A stretch of 64,000 bases of DNA, taken from contig JAIQZO010000044.1 in assembly GCA_021777055.1 (NCBI GenBank), forward strand, positions 62,001 through 126,000. Reading direction: 5' to 3'. Shown in pieces: positions 61,551 through 64,000 of the stretch. The first letter of the stretch is position 1; every line of letters begins with the position of its first letter. This DNA comes from Candidatus Anammoxibacter sp. (GTDB taxonomy: Bacteria > Planctomycetota > Brocadiia > Brocadiales > Anammoxibacteraceae). The notes below the pieces were generated by a model. It searched no databases, had not been told where the DNA came from, and saw only the letters and a program-made list of their open reading frames with translations. The position numbers and the translations under genes are program-made.

Positions 61551-62185
61551 ATCATCGTCCCCAAATTATAAAAATTTGTTAAAAAGACACCTGAAAAGAT
61601 AATTTTACAGATACTGAAGATATTTTGCATAACATTATACATTACAAGTAAGAGATTATTATCTTTATCCTATTACATAAAACTAGTAGGCGCAACCCCA
61701 AAGTCTTCATCTGCTTCATCAATCTACTCTTTGACTATTTTGTTCAGTAGTATCACGATTCGCTCTTGACAGAGCACCAGCTTCATTGGATTGAAGAAGC
61801 ACTGTGTTTCAATTCTCCTTAGAAACTCCTATCTACAGATATGCGGTTACTGTAGATAGGTTCTCAGGATGGTTGGTGATGGCACGGAAGAAAAATGGTT
61901 CGATATATTGCCCGAAGAAACACCCCGTTGTTTCTGTTAACAGGATAAAATTTGCCGATAAGTCTATGAAGAGATGGCGTGTCTATGCAGCGTAGAGAAT
62001 AATGTAACCTTGAGCTAGTTCTCTTCAGGCTGTCCGCTGCGTCGGCGTAGTCAGTGAAGTATCAAGGATGAAAGACAAAATAAAGAGTAAATGAAACGAT
62101 AATGATAGGAAGCGTATGACTAAAACCTTTTTTAGAAAACCTGGTTATGTTCTGTTATTTTTAGAAAAACAAGTTTGTTTAGATG
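61551..62185. other. Gap without a defensible gene
   Basis: 635 bases upstream of the MACPF gene (its promoter side) and beside the HTH relic. One plus-strand 63-codon frame (61804-61995) includes VTVDRFSGWL, reminiscent of integrase-core sequences, but is too short and isolated to call. No tRNA, hairpin or repeat found. Confidence 0.4.
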
Positions 62186-62377
62186 CTATTGCAATTTAAA
62201 TGAAAGGCGACAGGAACAACACTCTGATTCAGATTGTTTAAGGTTAGAATCTAACTGTTTCTTACGGATATATTCTCCAATTGCCTTTGGCTTTGTAGGG
62301 TTGCCATTGGGTAATAAAATAGGTCTGTGTATATCTACGCTACACTCAGGAATGTTATAAGATGGGTAACCCACCAT
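62150..62377 (-). pseudogene. Truncated XRE-like helix-turn-helix gene remnant
   Basis: The 63-residue frame from 62377 reads ...NPTKPKAIGEYIRKKQLDSNLKQSE, which resembles the start of XRE/Cro-type DNA-binding domains (lGe-hIRKkRLd--L-Q-ea). After QSE the expected turn and recognition helix are absent, and the frame runs into cysteine-rich residues and stops. A shifted frame reads VVPVAFHL, suggesting a frameshift plus decay. About 30-40% of a domain remains. Function lost; original role unknown. Confidence 0.45.
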
Positions 62378-62561
62378 GTCCTTATGGTTATTATAGAGAT
62401 CAGAAAAGTGTGCGCCTCAGTACTCCATATAAAGGGGAATCTCTTATTTTTCTTTGAAGTTTATATACATGTTCAAGCCGCTTTTCAATATCATGATCAA
62501 GCTCCCCTTTATGGTCCCAATAATAAGTGAAAGCTGAATGAATTTGAGAGTATAAGATTAA

Positions 62562-63707
62562 TTAGTGGCCCTTCTTTCCTCTAAAGAGCAATATAAAGTT
62601 TGCCAATAACTCCTTATTGAAGTGGGAACCCATTTCCTTGTACATAATTTTAACCGCTTCAAAAGGTTTCATCGCTTCTTTATAAGGACGTTTCCCTGTT
62701 AATGAGTCATATACATCCGCTATGGCACAAACACGCGCATGGGGATGGATTTCTTTTCCAAGCAATTGGTGAGGGTAACCGCTTCCATCATCCCGCTCAT
62801 GATGTTGCAGAATGATTACCCCTGCGTCAGAGGATAGCTGCTTAGTCTCATTTACGATATTATAGCCTTCCTCCGGATGGGTTCTCATTATCCCCATCTC
62901 CTCTTCGGTTAATAATCCGGGTTTGTTAAGAATACGCTCATCTATATTGACCTTTCCCAAATCGTGAAGAAAGAATCCTACACCCATTTTAGCCATATCA
63001 TATTTGTTGTAATTTTTAGACAACATTTTTTCTAGTATCACAGCCTTTATGCCAACATTAACCGAATGCGTGTATGTATAGTAATCATACGAGACAATCT
63101 TCATCAGTTGTCGAGATGTCTCGTCTTCATCTAAAATCACGTCTACTATTTCAGCTATACCAACTTTTGATGCACTAATAACTCCAGCTGTAGGATTCTC
63201 AAAAAGGTTTTTCATCATCACGAGTGAATACGCTTGAACTGCTTTTGCCCTATCATTAGGCTCCAGATTTTTGTCTCTAAATTTATGAACAATTCCTTCT
63301 GTCATAAATGTCTCAGGATTCCATTCTAAATGTGTAAACGAATCTTTATTATCATAATTTTCTTGATGTTCTTTATAATCATTAATAATCTTTGTGTCGT
63401 CAATGCAATTATCTTCTCTCTCTTCGCTAATATTGTTAAGCCCAATCTCATTTCTCGTATCTTTACATGGATCTATCTCTTTTTTGTCGATCGGTTCCAG
63501 GCTCGTCCCCAGATTTTTATTTATTTGGTTTTTACTTCTATCCGTGTCAACTTTAACACTCTTAATTCCTATATTTATAATCTTCTTTATCTGTTTTTCA
63601 GAAGTAATCTCAAATTCGTCTTTCCAAAAAGGATGTTCCATCCACATACCTGATAGATCAATAAACATACCTATCTGTAATTTTTCTACTTTTATTTCTA
63701 TAATCAT
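62562..63707 (-). CDS. HD-GYP domain protein, putative c-di-GMP phosphodiesterase
   Basis: 381 residues. The N-terminal 50 residues (VEKLQIGMFIDLSGMWMEHPFWKDEFEITSEKQIK) match the DUF3391 lead domain. A long charged linker follows, then the HD-GYP domain from about residue 185: LMKIVSYDYYTYTHSVNV, FFLHDLGKVNIDERILNKPG (HD near 249), HPEEGYNI, ILQHHERDDGSGYPHQL (HHE...GYP), VCAIADVYDSLTGKRPYK. All metal ligands are present. It would hydrolyse c-di-GMP to pGpG/GMP, opposing the PilZ protein's ligand. Cytoplasmic. Confidence 0.94.
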   Translation of the reverse strand: MIIEIKVEKLQIGMFIDLSGMWMEHPFWKDEFEITSEKQIKKIINIGIKSVKVDTDRSKNQINKNLGTSLEPIDKKEIDPCKDTRNEIGLNNISEEREDNCIDDTKIINDYKEHQENYDNKDSFTHLEWNPETFMTEGIVHKFRDKNLEPNDRAKAVQAYSLVMMKNLFENPTAGVISASKVGIAEIVDVILDEDETSRQLMKIVSYDYYTYTHSVNVGIKAVILEKMLSKNYNKYDMAKMGVGFFLHDLGKVNIDERILNKPGLLTEEEMGIMRTHPEEGYNIVNETKQLSSDAGVIILQHHERDDGSGYPHQLLGKEIHPHARVCAIADVYDSLTGKRPYKEAMKPFEAVKIMYKEMGSHFNKELLANFILLFRGKKGH

Positions 63708-63770
63708 ATATGACTAAATGATAAAGTTTATTATTCTAATCGGGATGCTTTTCTAATTTTGGGCTAACTG

Positions 63771-63989
63771 TTAAATAGATTCAGTTTGATTGCCATAAAC
63801 AAATTCTAATTCCCAAGACTCTTCCACTGCAATATATTCTAGAATTCCTATGGAGATCTTTGCGATAATGCTTCTGTTGTTGGACAATATCTTGGAGTCA
63901 TGCTTTTTGACTCCAACACGAACTGTAGTTGGATCACTTCTCTCAGCTGTTGTAGAAAAGATAATAAGACATGAAAAAGCAAAAATCAT
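63771..63989 (-). pseudogene. Truncated sensor/solute-binding N-terminus (SBP_bac_3-like)
   Basis: 72 residues: a hydrophobic signal-like segment (MIFAFSCLIIFSTTA), then TVRVGVKKHDSKIL, ILEYIAVEESWELEFV and a stop right after YGNQTES. This is how periplasmic SBP_bac_3-type sensor domains of PAS or histidine kinase proteins begin (RVGV...ILEyIa..E-W-lEFV-G-W-E). Such proteins are several hundred residues long, so this is cut off after the first strand-helix units by a TAA. The frame may extend upstream past the right edge; the true start is uncertain. Confidence 0.45.
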
Positions 63990-64000
63990 TACCTGCTTAA

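Noticed and set aside
61804..61995. 63-codon plus-strand frame with VTVDRFSGWL
   Set aside because: The resemblance to integrase cores is confined to about ten residues; without flanking domain or inverted repeats it cannot be called an IS fragment.
1..64000. rRNA or tRNA genes anywhere in the window
   Set aside because: I saw no 16S/23S/5S motifs and no tRNA T-loop (GGTTCRANTCC) with matching stems in the gaps.

Overview
The window is AT-rich bacterial DNA with densely packed genes, many TTG starts and frequent repeat-bearing intergenic gaps. It carries an exosortase-A (XrtA/PEP-CTERM) type exopolysaccharide locus, a GldA/F/G-DUF4340 ABC system, an archaeal-type GlmM plus GlmU-like pair, tandem cytochromes P460 and a TonB receptor. 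Together these suggest a Gram-negative, environmental, probably chemolithotrophic bacterium. An anammox-type planctomycete (Brocadiales, e.g. a Scalindua-like lineage) is my best guess. That is an inference from gene content; no rRNA or other decisive marker is present.

Region 1 (1-23.4 kb, all on the minus strand) is the exopolysaccharide locus. In transcription order it holds a beta-CASP MBL nuclease, a ComEA-like protein, a DUF3473 polysaccharide deacetylase, WecB, a FemAB-like protein, a double GT2 protein, a GT2, AsnB, a four-helix-bundle 'IVP' gene, a LbH acetyltransferase, a GT4, an O-antigen ligase/polymerase, another GT4, a PcRGLX-like polysaccharide lyase, an unknown protein, an APH-fold kinase, a Wzx-like flippase and a GT4 cut by the window edge. 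Exosortase itself is not in the window.

Region 2 (23.6-30.3 kb) has the remains of an MNT-HepT toxin-antitoxin pair, then acetyl-CoA synthetase, GlmM and a GlmU-like enzyme (UDP-GlcNAc supply, feeding WecB), and an RNA polymerase omega-like gene ending at a strong terminator. Region 3 (30.4-40.2 kb) has the Gld-type ABC operon, whose last gene is built from five YGLxxP repeats, followed by a metallopeptidase, an Fsr-type MFS exporter, an M23 peptidase, a lipoprotein and YajQ.

Region 4 (40.3-50.3 kb) has a tandem kinase/pseudokinase protein, an apparent TonB receptor, solute-binding protein and histidine kinase operon, shikimate kinase, a DUF5661 gene under a palindrome-flanked promoter, and two tandem cytochrome P460 genes. 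Region 5 (50.3-64 kb) has a J-domain/zinc-ribbon/PilZ fusion flanked by a diverged direct repeat, two glycosyltransferases, PepD, an ABC-F ATPase, a MACPF-hemopexin protein with a DUF697 partner, a relic HTH gene, an HD-GYP phosphodiesterase and a truncated sensor fragment.

The gaps hold several unlisted repeat families: heptamer tandem arrays, a 184-bp MITE-like element present in at least three places (one copy forming the 3' end of a gene), and a roughly 230-bp dispersed repeat in two copies. The best candidates for something undescribed are the MACPF-hemopexin/DUF697 pair, the J-domain/PilZ fusion and the MITE-like family.
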